Positions 53,413 through 61,507 of a stretch of 64,000 nt of DNA are shown here, in pieces. The notes under the pieces were generated by a model that was given only the letters and a program-made list of their open reading frames with translations, did no database searches and was not told where the DNA came from. The translations under genes were made by a program, and so were the position numbers. The DNA comes from CAYLRY01 sp964386535. GTDB taxonomy: Bacteria; Chloroflexota; Dehalococcoidia; Dehalococcoidales; UBA3254. Location of the stretch: NCBI GenBank assembly GCA_964386535.1, contig CAYLRY010000004.1, positions 34,845 through 98,844 of the forward strand. Reading direction: 5' to 3'. The stretch's first letter is position 1. Each line of letters opens with the position of its first letter.

Positions 53413-54777
53413 ATGGCCAGGCAAAGTTTTATAATAATCGGCGGTGTGGCGGCGGGCATGAGCGCTGCCAGTAAAATCAGGAGTATTGATGCAGAAGCAG
53501 AAATACGCGTCTTTGAAAAAAGCGGTTTTGTCTCTTACATTGCCTGCGGAATGCCCTATTTTATAGAAGGCAAGGTGGCTTCAAGTAAAAACCTGGTGGT
53601 CTTTGACTCCAACTATTTCAAAGAAAAAAGGAACATTGAAGTCTTTCTTCACCATGAAGTGAAAACAATAAATCCTGCTGCCAGGACAGTGCTGGTCAGG
53701 AACCTGCCTACAGGAGAGGAAATGTCCTTTTCCTATGATAAACTGCTGGTTTCCACCGGCGCACGCCCGGTACAGCCTCCCATCAAGGGGGCAGACCTTC
53801 CCGGGGTCTTTATCCTCAGACAACTGGAACATGGCCTGGCCATCCAGGATTACCTGAATTCCAGGTCGCCTCAAAAAGGACTGATAATCGGCGCCGGCAG
53901 TATAGGGATGGAAATGGCGGAAGCCTTTGCCGCCAGGGGTCTGGAAGTGACTGTGGTGGAAAAGATGCCGTCAATCCTGGGATCCATGGATGATGAGATC
54001 AATCAGGTGGTTGAAGATGAATTGAAGCAAAAAAAAGTTAACCTGATCAAGTCCCGAGCAGTGGCTGAATTCACCGGCGCCGGTTCTACCCTGAAAAGCG
54101 CACTTCTGGATAACGGAGAAATCCTGCCGGCAGATATTGCACTCATGGGTGCAGGTATACGGCCTAACTCTGAAATAGCCAGGGAGGCAGGCATTGAGAC
54201 CGGCCAAAACGGCGCCATTAAGGTCAATGACCATATGCAGACCAATCTGCCGGACATCTATGCCGCCGGCGATTGCGCGGAGGCCTATCACCTGGTCCTG
54301 AAACGCAATGCTTATATGCCGCTGGGCACCACGGCCAACAAGCAGGGCAGGGTAGCCGGCAACAATATGGCAGGGGTGGAGGCCGCCTTTGCCGGAATTG
54401 TGGGGACAGCGGTTTTCAAGGTCTTTGACCTGGAGGTGGGGCGTACGGGTCTGAGCGAAAAAGACGCCCTCCGTGAAGGGCTGGAATACGTGGCCAATAC
54501 CATCGAACAGACCTCCAGAGCGCATTATTTTCCGGGCGTCAGCCGGATCAGGGTTAAGCTGGTGGCTGAAAAGAACACCGGCAGGCTTCTGGGCGCTCAG
54601 GCGGCCGGTAAGGAAGGAATAGCCAAACGTATAGATATTTTTGCCACAGCTATTACCGCAGGGATGACGGCGCAGCAGGTGGAAAGCCTTGACCTGGGAT
54701 ATGCCCCGCCGCTGGCTCCGGTATATGATCCGGTACTGATTGCCGCCAGCGAGCTTCAGAAGAAAATCAGAGGTTGA
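53413..54777 (+). CDS. CoA-disulfide reductase / NADH oxidase-type flavoprotein
   Basis: A 454-residue FAD- and NAD(P)-dependent oxidoreductase with AAGGAGG before the ATG. FAD-binding IIGGVAAGMSAASKIR, the single active Cys45 in SYIACGMPY, the NAD-binding IIGAGSIGMEMAEAFAARG, and IYAAGDCAEAYHLVL are all present. The single-Cys active site groups it with CoA-disulfide, polysulfide and NADH oxidases/reductases. The sulfurtransferase (rhodanese) domain of some relatives is absent. Redox maintenance of CoA or sulfur is the likely role. Confidence 0.88.
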   Translation: MARQSFIIIGGVAAGMSAASKIRSIDAEAEIRVFEKSGFVSYIACGMPYFIEGKVASSKNLVVFDSNYFKEKRNIEVFLHHEVKTINPAARTVLVRNLPTGEEMSFSYDKLLVSTGARPVQPPIKGADLPGVFILRQLEHGLAIQDYLNSRSPQKGLIIGAGSIGMEMAEAFAARGLEVTVVEKMPSILGSMDDEINQVVEDELKQKKVNLIKSRAVAEFTGAGSTLKSALLDNGEILPADIALMGAGIRPNSEIAREAGIETGQNGAIKVNDHMQTNLPDIYAAGDCAEAYHLVLKRNAYMPLGTTANKQGRVAGNNMAGVEAAFAGIVGTAVFKVFDLEVGRTGLSEKDALREGLEYVANTIEQTSRAHYFPGVSRIRVKLVAEKNTGRLLGAQAAGKEGIAKRIDIFATAITAGMTAQQVESLDLGYAPPLAPVYDPVLIAASELQKKIRG

Positions 54778-54798
54778 GGAGGGATTCAATTCGGATTA

Positions 54799-54840
54799 TT
54801 GACAATTCTGTAGATTTGTAGTAATATTCTACAATACTAC
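54799..54840 (+). promoter_or_regulatory. promoter and operator of the TetR-ABC operon
   Basis: TTGACA (54799-54804), 17 bases, TAATAT (54822-54827). Overlapping the -10 are TGTAG-N7-CTACA (54818-54834) and the wider TTGTAGT-N13-ACTACAA pair (54817-54843). This is a good candidate for autorepression by the TetR protein. The start codon is only 14 bases after the -10, so the leader would be about 7-9 bases. Confidence 0.72.
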
Positions 54841-54841
54841 A

Positions 54842-55468
54842 ATGGAAACAAAAAACGAGAAACGCCGGAAAATCCTGGAGGCCGCTAAATCACTTTTTAG
54901 CCGGACGCATGATTTCCGGCGTGTCAGTTTGGAAGACATCGCCGCTGAGGCGGAAGTTTCCCCTACCACTATTTATAACCAGTTCGGCAGCCGGGAAAAC
55001 CTGGTCTATGAGGTAATCCAGGACCTGGCGCGGGCCAACCTGGAGCGCAACCGTGCTTTCGTTAATTCTGACCTGCCTTTCTCTCAAAAGATGGGCGCCA
55101 TTATAAACGGCAAAATAGACCTGGCCCGGTTGGTAAACGGGGAACTCATTGAGAAGCTGATCAGCCAGGATAAAAAGATTAAACGTTTCGTAGACCAGCT
55201 TTTCGAGGACGAAATCCGGCCCCTCTGGCGGAAAATCGTATCAGATGGGAAGAAAGAAGGTTATATTGATCCGTCTCTGGACGAGAAAGCCCTCCTGGCT
55301 TATTTAAATATTATCCAGGCCGGTGTACGCGCCAGGCCCGAACTTATCCGCGGATGGAAGGAAGACAACCTGAACCTCATCATGCAATTGACCCGACTGA
55401 TGTTCTACGGCTTTTTGAAAAAGGAAATCGATATCTTCCCCAATAAAGGAGGTCAGTCAGATGCCTGA
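54842..55468 (+). CDS. TetR/AcrR-family transcriptional regulator
   Basis: A 208-residue repressor. The helix-turn-helix part is RRKILEAAKSLFSRTHDFRRVSLEDIAAEAEVSPTTIYNQFGSRENLVYEVI. The ligand-binding half is variable. No Shine-Dalgarno is visible before the ATG and the promoter lies immediately upstream, so the message may be effectively leaderless. It overlaps the ABC ATPase gene by 8 bases and probably represses its own operon until a toxic or signalling ligand binds. Confidence 0.9.
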   Translation: METKNEKRRKILEAAKSLFSRTHDFRRVSLEDIAAEAEVSPTTIYNQFGSRENLVYEVIQDLARANLERNRAFVNSDLPFSQKMGAIINGKIDLARLVNGELIEKLISQDKKIKRFVDQLFEDEIRPLWRKIVSDGKKEGYIDPSLDEKALLAYLNIIQAGVRARPELIRGWKEDNLNLIMQLTRLMFYGFLKKEIDIFPNKGGQSDA

Positions 55469-56324
55469 AAAATCCATCGTGGTGGACAATTTAACCTATC
55501 GTTATGGAGACCTGACGGCAGTGGACCATATTTCCTTCGAAGTGAATGAAGGGGAGATACTGGGGTTCCTGGGGCCTAATGGAGCCGGCAAGACCACCAC
55601 TGTAAAAATGCTGACCGGCCAGTTAAGGCCCCATGAAGGACGGGCCGTTCTGCTGGGGCGGGATATGGCTAAAGAGCCCCGGGAGGTGCGGGCACAGATC
55701 GGGGTGTGTTTTGAGCAGACCAACCTCTATGAGCAGATGAGCGCACTGGATAACCTCCTGCTTTTCAGCGAGCTTTTCGGCGTCAAGGATTTTGACGGAT
55801 ATGCCCTGCTTAAACGGGTGGGACTGGCCGGCCGCGAAAAGGACAGAGTCTCCGGCTATTCCAAGGGCATGAAGCAGCGCCTGATGGTGGCGCGTTCCCT
55901 TTTGAATAAACCCAGGATCATTTTTCTGGATGAACCCACTTCAGGCCTGGACCCCGTGTCTTCTGAAGCTATTGATAATATCATTCTGGAAGAGCGCGAC
56001 CGCGGCGCCGCCATCTTTCTGACTACCCATGATATGTGGGAGGCGGACAAGCTGTGTCACCGCGTGGCCTTTATGGAGAAAGGTAAAATTGCGGCCCTGG
56101 ACACACCCCGCAGTCTCAAGCAGCGCTACGGCAAACGCTCCCTTTTAGCAGAGGTTGAAACACCTCTGGGACTGGAAAGGCGCGAGATCCTGATGGATAC
56201 CCCGGAAACCGCAGCTTCCGTAGAAAAGCTATTCGCCCAAGAGACGGTAGTTACCATCCACAGCGAAGAGGCCACCCTGGAAGACATCTTCATCCAGGTC
56301 ACCGGCCGGAGACTGGCTGAATGA
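55461..56324 (+). CDS. ABC-2 type exporter ATPase
   Basis: A 287-residue ATP-binding subunit. Walker A GPNGAGKT at 38-45, signature YSKGMKQRLMVARSL, Walker B RIIFLDEPTSGLDP, switch His in LTTHDMWEADKL. The last 80 residues are the C-terminal extension common in drug-export and antibiotic-resistance ATPases. AAAGGAGG precedes its ATG. It overlaps both the TetR gene and the first permease gene, so it works with the two ABC-2 membrane proteins. Confidence 0.92.
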   Translation: MPEKSIVVDNLTYRYGDLTAVDHISFEVNEGEILGFLGPNGAGKTTTVKMLTGQLRPHEGRAVLLGRDMAKEPREVRAQIGVCFEQTNLYEQMSALDNLLLFSELFGVKDFDGYALLKRVGLAGREKDRVSGYSKGMKQRLMVARSLLNKPRIIFLDEPTSGLDPVSSEAIDNIILEERDRGAAIFLTTHDMWEADKLCHRVAFMEKGKIAALDTPRSLKQRYGKRSLLAEVETPLGLERREILMDTPETAASVEKLFAQETVVTIHSEEATLEDIFIQVTGRRLAE

Positions 56325-57379
56325 AAATGAATACCATCAAAGCGCTCTTAATAAAAGATGTGAAGCTATTTACCAGCAACCGCTTTTATGTACTTATCAC
56401 GGCGGTCGGCTTGTTGTTTTTCGTAGCCCTATATCTAATCCTGCCCTCGCAGACGGATGAAAAGCTCAACCTGGCCATGTACGCGCCTGAAATGCCCCCT
56501 GCCTTCGCGCAGATTCAGACCTGGGAAGGTCTTGGCATAAGCTATTTTGAAGACGAGGATTCTCTCAGGCAGGCTGTACTGGAAGGCGAGTACGAGGTAG
56601 CACTATCCCTGCCGCCGGATATAATGGACACCTGGGCTGCCGGAAATAAACCCACCATTACTATGTATCACTCATCCCTGGCCTCTCCTGAGATAAAGGC
56701 AGCCATCATAGCCCTGGTAAAGGAAATGTCTTACGCACAAACGGGACAGGAACTTAACCTAGAAACTTCAGGGGAAATCCTGGGTCCCGATATGCAGGGA
56801 CAGCAGATATCCTTACGTGACCGGCTGCGGCCGTTGCTGGCTGTATTCATCCTGCTGATGGAGATCCTCTCTCTGTCCAGCCTTATCGCTGTGGAAATTG
56901 AGCAGGGTACAGCCAGGGCGCTGCTGATGACGCCGTTGCGGGTCTCTCACCTTTTTCTGGCCAAGGGAATCCTGGGTATAGGACTGACGCTGGGACAGTC
57001 TGTCCTTTTCATGGCCCTGGTAGGCGGTTTCAATCAACAGCCCCTCATCATACTGGTCACCCTGCTGCTGGGCAGCGCCATGGTGGTGGGACTGGGTTTC
57101 CTGGTGGCTTCGCTGACGCGTGATGTCACGGCGGTCACCGGCTGGGGCATGCTGGTCCTGATTCTCCTGGCCGTGCCGGGTTTCGGCGCGGCAATCCCGG
57201 GCCTGATCTCCGGCTGGGCCAGAGTGATACCCTCCTTTTACCTGACGGATACGGTCAGCCGGGTGGCTAACTACAGCTCCGGCTGGGGAGATGTCGGACT
57301 GAACCTGGCTGTACTGGCGGCCTTCACTGCGGCTGTCATCGGCGCCGGTATGGCGGCTTTAAGGAGACGTTATCTATGA
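56321..57379 (+). CDS. ABC-2 type exporter permease (first)
   Basis: A 352-residue membrane protein with the YhgE/ABC-2 layout: an N-terminal helix (RFYVLITAVGLLFFVALYLIL), a large external domain of about 150 residues, and five or six C-terminal helices (PLLAVFILLMEILSLSSLIAVEI, then LLMTPLRVSHLFLAKGILGI). It overlaps the ATPase and the second permease by 4 bases each. The pair would form the membrane half of a heteromeric exporter of lipophilic or toxic compounds. Confidence 0.85.
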   Translation: MKMNTIKALLIKDVKLFTSNRFYVLITAVGLLFFVALYLILPSQTDEKLNLAMYAPEMPPAFAQIQTWEGLGISYFEDEDSLRQAVLEGEYEVALSLPPDIMDTWAAGNKPTITMYHSSLASPEIKAAIIALVKEMSYAQTGQELNLETSGEILGPDMQGQQISLRDRLRPLLAVFILLMEILSLSSLIAVEIEQGTARALLMTPLRVSHLFLAKGILGIGLTLGQSVLFMALVGGFNQQPLIILVTLLLGSAMVVGLGFLVASLTRDVTAVTGWGMLVLILLAVPGFGAAIPGLISGWARVIPSFYLTDTVSRVANYSSGWGDVGLNLAVLAAFTAAVIGAGMAALRRRYL

Positions 57380-58446
57380 AACTCAGACACATCAAGGCGC
57401 TGATTAAGGTGGAGGTATTCCACGGGCCAAAAGACATTGTCCTGGTGATGGCTGTGGTTATGCCGGTTTTACTGGCTCTGTTTGTCAACCTGGCCTTTGG
57501 AAATATCTTCTCTGACAGCGCCAAAATGGGTATTTTTGATGAAGGCAGCTCTTCTTTGACCTCTGTGCTTGAACAGGCCGGCAGCATGACTGTAAAAACC
57601 TATAGAGCTGAAGCTGATTTAAGAGCAGCCGCCTCCGCCGGCGCAATTGACGCAGGCATCGTTATACCGGCTGATTTCGAGGTCAAGATGGAGGCAGGCG
57701 CCGTTAAACTGAAGGCCTATATCTGGGGAGAAAGCCTGGCGAAGAACAGAGAGGTCATTTCACTGGCTTTGATAGAAGCTGTCCGTGAAATGACCGGCGC
57801 CGAATTGCCGGTTAACCTTGAAAGCGTCCCGCTGGGCGATAGTTCCAGCCTGCCCTGGAGCGACCGCCTTCTGCCTCTGACCGTACTGCTGGCTGTTTTC
57901 TTCGGGGGCATGATGCTGCCGGCTTCATCCCTGATCCACGAGAAACAGCGAAAGACGCTGGAAGCGCTGAACGTTACCCCGGTGAGTATCAGCGATATCT
58001 TCATCGCCAAGGGCCTCGTTGGGGTTTTCCTGGCAGTAATTATGGGCATGCTTACTCTAGCTGTTAGTGCGAGCTTCGGTAATTCGCCTGTAACGCTGGT
58101 ATTTATACTCGCACTGGGAGCAGTACTGGCTGCGGAGATAGGCCTGCTGGCCGGCGCTTATATCCAGGATATGAACACCCTTTTCGCCTTCTGGAAATTC
58201 GGCGGTCTTTTGCTTTTTGGCCCGTCTTTTATTTTCATATTCCCGCAGATACCTTCATGGATTGGATATATTTTCCCCACTTATTATGTCATCAAACCAG
58301 TAACTGACATCAGCCTCTTTGACGCAAACTTCGGTTCCATAGCCCTTTATCTGGGAATATTGATCGTTATTATTGCGGTAATGGGCCTGGCGGTGTTGAA
58401 AATCATCCAGCGCCTGAGCACCCGGGCGCTGCGCTTGAATGGTTAA
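57376..58446 (+). CDS. ABC-2 type exporter permease (second)
   Basis: A 356-residue paralogue of the first permease in layout: one N-terminal helix (DIVLVMAVVMPVLLALFVNL), a roughly 150-residue external part, and a C-terminal bundle beginning LPLTVLLAVFFGGMMLPASS with the LEALNVTPVSISDIFIAKGL coupling segment. It ends the TetR operon and overlaps the convergent DUF1801 gene by 4 bases. No terminator is visible in that overlap. Confidence 0.85.
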   Translation: MKLRHIKALIKVEVFHGPKDIVLVMAVVMPVLLALFVNLAFGNIFSDSAKMGIFDEGSSSLTSVLEQAGSMTVKTYRAEADLRAAASAGAIDAGIVIPADFEVKMEAGAVKLKAYIWGESLAKNREVISLALIEAVREMTGAELPVNLESVPLGDSSSLPWSDRLLPLTVLLAVFFGGMMLPASSLIHEKQRKTLEALNVTPVSISDIFIAKGLVGVFLAVIMGMLTLAVSASFGNSPVTLVFILALGAVLAAEIGLLAGAYIQDMNTLFAFWKFGGLLLFGPSFIFIFPQIPSWIGYIFPTYYVIKPVTDISLFDANFGSIALYLGILIVIIAVMGLAVLKIIQRLSTRALRLNG

Positions 58447-58805
58447 ATGGGCCTTTTCGCCAGGTTTTCCTTCACCCTGAAGGCTGCTATTCTCTCCACC
58501 AGGTCAAAGGGAATGGGCTTATCCAGCGGAAAGCGGACTGTTCCCTTGCTGGTGGCATAGCCTGAGAGTTCTTTCTTAAAGGCCTCAATACCTGAGGCTG
58601 TGGGGAAAAAACCAATGTGTCTTTTAAAAGCGGCAAAATACACCAGCACGCCGTGCAGTTTGAAGGCTGGCATACGGTAGGCAATGGTTTCCTCAGCCCC
58701 GGGCGCTGCCCGGCGGATGCTCTGCCTCATTTTCTCCAGGATGACCTGCGTTTCAGGCGGAAACGACCTGATATATTCATCTATGGTCCTGTATTCCTCT
58801 TTCAT
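58443..58805 (-). CDS. DUF1801 (YdhG-like) family protein
   Basis: A 120-residue protein with the DUF1801 pattern: TIDEYIRSFPPETQVILEKMRQ, then GAEETIAYRMPAFKLHG, FAAFKRHIGFFPT, and KGTVRFPLDKPIPFDLVERI at the end. The family is annotated as iron chaperone-like (frataxin-related fold) by distant similarity; direct function in bacteria is not settled. It lies 6 bases downstream of the STAY-GREEN homologue on the same strand and so is probably co-expressed with it. Confidence 0.85.
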   Translation of the reverse strand: MKEEYRTIDEYIRSFPPETQVILEKMRQSIRRAAPGAEETIAYRMPAFKLHGVLVYFAAFKRHIGFFPTASGIEAFKKELSGYATSKGTVRFPLDKPIPFDLVERIAAFRVKENLAKRPI

Positions 58806-58811
58806 TCCCGG

Positions 58812-59297
58812 TTACCTATAGCTGCCTATTTTTCCCCATTCCTCTACCCGGTTAAAGAGGGGGCTGGTGGATTTGAAATACACCTGGACCGGTGTCACAT
58901 CCAGGTCCGGGTAATTATCAAAGAGCTCCCTTTCAGCGTATCTGAAAGCTTCCAGCACCAGCGGCAGCTCCGCATGGAAAATTTGGTTCCTCCACCTGGC
59001 TGGGCCGAAGGTCAGACCTCCGCTGATATGACAATAAACCCGGTATTCCAGAAGATTTCCCCGGCTGACAAGCTCCGCCAGCACCTCGTCCCTCATCAGC
59101 CGTGTGTAAAATCCGGAAATTTGCTTTTTATCATATTCATTGCCCACAGTCAAAAACAGATCCCCTGTAATGTCTGAATGGGTCAAGGTATAACGTCTGG
59201 GAATGATGAGGACATCCTGAGCAGTTCCGGCCAGATACCTCACATGCAGCTTCTCCGGCTTCAACCGGTGGATCTTTTCGGACAAATCCGCTTTCAA
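58812..59297 (-). CDS. STAY-GREEN (SGR) family Mg-dechelatase homologue
   Basis: A 161-residue protein starting at TTG (59297) with AGG upstream. The sequence matches plant and bacterial STAY-GREEN proteins along its length: IPRRYTLTHSDIT, FYTRLMRDEVLAE, YCHISGG, IFHAELPLVLEAF, LFDNYPDL and FNRVEEWG. His40, Asp42 and Asp70 fit the catalytic His/Asp/Asp set reported, from memory, for a bacterial homologue, with identical spacing. Plant SGR removes Mg from chlorophyll a. No chlorophyll gene is in the window, so the natural substrate here is unknown. It shares a transcript with a DUF1801 gene. Confidence 0.9.
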   Translation of the reverse strand: MKADLSEKIHRLKPEKLHVRYLAGTAQDVLIIPRRYTLTHSDITGDLFLTVGNEYDKKQISGFYTRLMRDEVLAELVSRGNLLEYRVYCHISGGLTFGPARWRNQIFHAELPLVLEAFRYAERELFDNYPDLDVTPVQVYFKSTSPLFNRVEEWGKIGSYR

Positions 59298-59393
59298 CTT
59301 TACCTGCCTTCAACCAATCAAAATTTATCCGGCCGTTTTCTGTATAGACTTAGAAAGACCATTTTCAGCAAGGTGGATTTTAAAGTAATATTC

Positions 59394-59753
59394 CTAATCT
59401 TTGACATCCCGGGGTATAATCAACAGCTCTACCCCCTCGAGTACCTGTACTACTCGGTTGTGAGAAAGAGAACCTATTTTTTCCACTAAATCCCCTTTGT
59501 TCACAGTGAATATTTGTGAAATGTTAACAACACCGGGTTTGGAAAGATTAGCTTCGCCTTTTTCCAGAAGTACGTTGCCTGGCGATTCTGCACGCCGGAG
59601 ATTAGAGGTTATTGAGCATACTACCACGGTATTGATGCGGCTTTTATTGAAGACATTGTTCTGAATAACAAGATATGGACGCCTGTACGAAAGATCAGAT
59701 CCTGATGGTTGTCCCAGATCAACCCAAAATAAGTCCCCCTGCTTGATTACCAT
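59394..59753 (-). CDS. MazF/PemK-family toxin (mRNA interferase)
   Basis: A 119-residue PemK/MazF-like protein: IKQGDLFWVDLGQPSGSDLSYRRP (the GDIxxVDLxP...RP motif), YLVIQNNVFN, VVVCSITSNL and a C-terminal SLSHNRVVQVLEGVE. Such toxins cut mRNA at specific sequences and are held inactive by the cognate antitoxin. It overlaps the antitoxin gene by 7 bases. The key Arg and Ser/Thr of the active site appear intact (YRRP, ITSN). Confidence 0.9.
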   Translation of the reverse strand: MVIKQGDLFWVDLGQPSGSDLSYRRPYLVIQNNVFNKSRINTVVVCSITSNLRRAESPGNVLLEKGEANLSKPGVVNISQIFTVNKGDLVEKIGSLSHNRVVQVLEGVELLIIPRDVKD

Positions 59754-60001
59754 TGATCTTCCACCAATCTGCGCTGAAGGCCCTTCATTTGGGCCATATG
59801 TTGCTCTTCATCATGGTCAGGAGGTCCGTCATAAGCTGCATTGATAGCTTGTAACAATTTTTCATTTTTATGCTGCTGTAAGAACTCACGCGCTGCCAGC
59901 GAAAAAAGAAAACTTCGTGAAACCGCCATTTCGTGGGCCATGGCCTCCATCTCTTCGAAAAGAGTTTGTTCTATAGAAATCGCTGCTTTTTTATTTACCA
60001 T
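59747..60001 (-). CDS. antitoxin of the MazEF-like pair (ribbon-helix-helix type)
   Basis: An 84-residue protein whose N-terminus KAAISIEQTLFEEMEAMAHEMAVSRSFLFSLAAREFL matches a ribbon-helix-helix DNA-binding dimerisation unit, followed by an acidic tail (DGPPDHDEEQHMAQMKG) that would neutralise the toxin. It precedes the toxin in the operon, as usual. No strong Shine-Dalgarno is visible, and the -10 box lies only 5 bases before the start codon. Confidence 0.85.
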   Translation of the reverse strand: MVNKKAAISIEQTLFEEMEAMAHEMAVSRSFLFSLAAREFLQQHKNEKLLQAINAAYDGPPDHDEEQHMAQMKGLQRRLVEDQW

Positions 60002-60006
60002 AATTC

Positions 60007-60049
60007 ATTATACCCAACCTATTACTTAGAGTATAACCATAGGTATAAT
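60007..60049 (-). promoter_or_regulatory. toxin-antitoxin promoter and operator repeats
   Basis: On the minus strand TATAAT (60012-60007) ends 5 bases before the antitoxin ATG. GGTATAAT here is the inverse of ATTATACC at 60049-60042, and GTATAA recurs in direct orientation at 60031 and 60043 on the plus strand. The arrangement suits cooperative binding of the antitoxin complex. The -35 is poor. Confidence 0.5.
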
Positions 60050-60226
60050 TTACGCCAATAACGTGGTCACACAGTGAAGAAGCAGCAGCAGACAGGCGGA
60101 TTCCAGCGCAGAATGGTAGGAAAACCAAATACGCGGCTTAAAAAAATAGAAATATGATATTGTGCCGGGCTCAGATGGTCCCTGACTTAACAGGGGAGAA
60201 GGATGCCAAAGCTATATGGAGGTCCC

Positions 60227-60772
60227 TCATAACCACCTTTTAAAGAATCCCGCCACCTTCTTCGCCAGCTCTTTTTCACTGCCCCACCAGAAGTGGTCCG
60301 CATCCTCCATGATTTCGCATTCCACAGGGTCCGACAGCGCCCGGCAGATTGCCCGCAAATCTTCTGCATTAACATAGGGATCTTCACTGCCCGAAATCAT
60401 CATTTTTGGCTTCAGGCATTCTTTAAGAAGGCTGAAATCAAATAAGGCTAAGGGAGGCGATACGCCTGCCAGAGCTTTGACATGCTGGTCCTCATACGCC
60501 TCTGCCAGGCCCCAGGCAGCTCCGGCTGAATAACCGGCCAGCCCGATTCTGGTAAAATCTACTTCTTTCAAAGAGCTTAAAAAAGCCACGGCTGCCCTTG
60601 CATCCTCCTGCGCCTCTTTACCCGGGCTAAGCTTACCTTCACTGCCTTCAACCCCCCGGAAATTAAACTTGAAAGCTATTATAGACCTGTCTGCCAGGGC
60701 CTCACAAATAGCATTTACCACATTATTGTCCATGCTGCCGCCGTACAGGGGGTGCGGATTGCAGATCACCAC
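60227..60772 (-). CDS. alpha/beta hydrolase, dienelactone-hydrolase-like (start unclear)
   Basis: From the GTG at 60772 the protein has 181 residues: VICNPHPLYGGSMDNN (oxyanion region), LAGYSAGAAWGLAEA (nucleophile Ser in GYSAG), a later Asp (GSEDPYV) and His (DADHFWWG). It is a serine hydrolase of the kind acting on small esters. The same frame continues upstream with family-like sequence (SVRFQSGGFYLAGAVYIPEG) to about 60862 but has no ATG, GTG or TTG before the in-frame TAA at 60895-60893. GGAGG at 60876-60872 sits 9 bases before an ATC codon. Either a rare start is used or the N-terminus is damaged. Confidence 0.78.
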   Translation of the reverse strand: MVICNPHPLYGGSMDNNVVNAICEALADRSIIAFKFNFRGVEGSEGKLSPGKEAQEDARAAVAFLSSLKEVDFTRIGLAGYSAGAAWGLAEAYEDQHVKALAGVSPPLALFDFSLLKECLKPKMMISGSEDPYVNAEDLRAICRALSDPVECEIMEDADHFWWGSEKELAKKVAGFFKRWL

Positions 60773-61189
60773 ACCCGGAAATGCAGGATTCCCCTCAGGG
60801 ATATAAACCGCACCGGCCAGGTAAAAGCCGCCGCTTTGAAATCTGACTGATCTTAAATGGATGTTAACTTCCCTCCGGATAAGATGTTGCCATTATATGG
60901 CATGTTTGCGCTTTGAGCAAGCCGCATTATAAGCGGTTACTGTTGGTACTGAAGTGTTTCTTAGCTTTTCTTTATGTAAACCAAGTTATACTATCAAACA
61001 AAGCTAATTGGTCCTGGATATTTTCGCCCATTTGATGCCGTTCCTTCCTGCCCATTTGAGATTAGCTGACGGCGAATTTTTGGGAAGAAAAACCCTTGTC
61101 GCAGTCCTGGCTGCCGGAGTAGACTGTAGTATAGCCAGCCACCTGGGCGCCTACAACCGGCGCCCGAAAAAAGCGATGAGGTGAAAGTC

Positions 61190-61495
61190 ATGTATGCAGT
61201 GTGCGTAACTACTTGGGTCAAACCGGGGAAAGAAAAAGACTTTATCCGGGCCGTCCTGGAAAATGCGGCCAAAACCCGGCAGGAGCCGGAAAATGTCAGG
61301 TTCGATGTTTTACAGGCAGAAGGGAAAAGCAACCAGTTCTTTTTGTATGAGGTTTACCGCAGCCCCGAAGGTTTTAAAAGCCACCAGCAAACCCAACACT
61401 ATCTGAAGTGGAAAGCTGCTGTAGCGGACTGGATGGAACAGCCGCGGCAGGGTGTGAGGCATTTCAGCCTCTTTCCTGCTGATGCTGACTGGTAG
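61190..61495 (+). CDS. antibiotic biosynthesis monooxygenase (ABM) domain protein
   Basis: A 101-residue dimeric ferredoxin-like-fold protein. ATG 61190 is preferred over the GTG at 61181 because GAGGTG then sits at proper distance. The pattern VCVTTWVKPGKEKDFIRAVLENA, EPENVRFDVLQAEGKSNQFFLYEVY and HQQTQHYLKWKAAV is typical of ABM/LsrG-like proteins, which degrade or isomerise small quinones and carbonyl compounds without cofactors. It is followed after 12 bases by an alcohol dehydrogenase. A GGGCGCC/GGCGCCC hairpin (61145-61165) lies just upstream; otherwise the 60893-61189 gap is empty. Confidence 0.82.
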   Translation: MYAVCVTTWVKPGKEKDFIRAVLENAAKTRQEPENVRFDVLQAEGKSNQFFLYEVYRSPEGFKSHQQTQHYLKWKAAVADWMEQPRQGVRHFSLFPADADW

Positions 61496-61507
61496 GACAG
61501 GAAGGTG

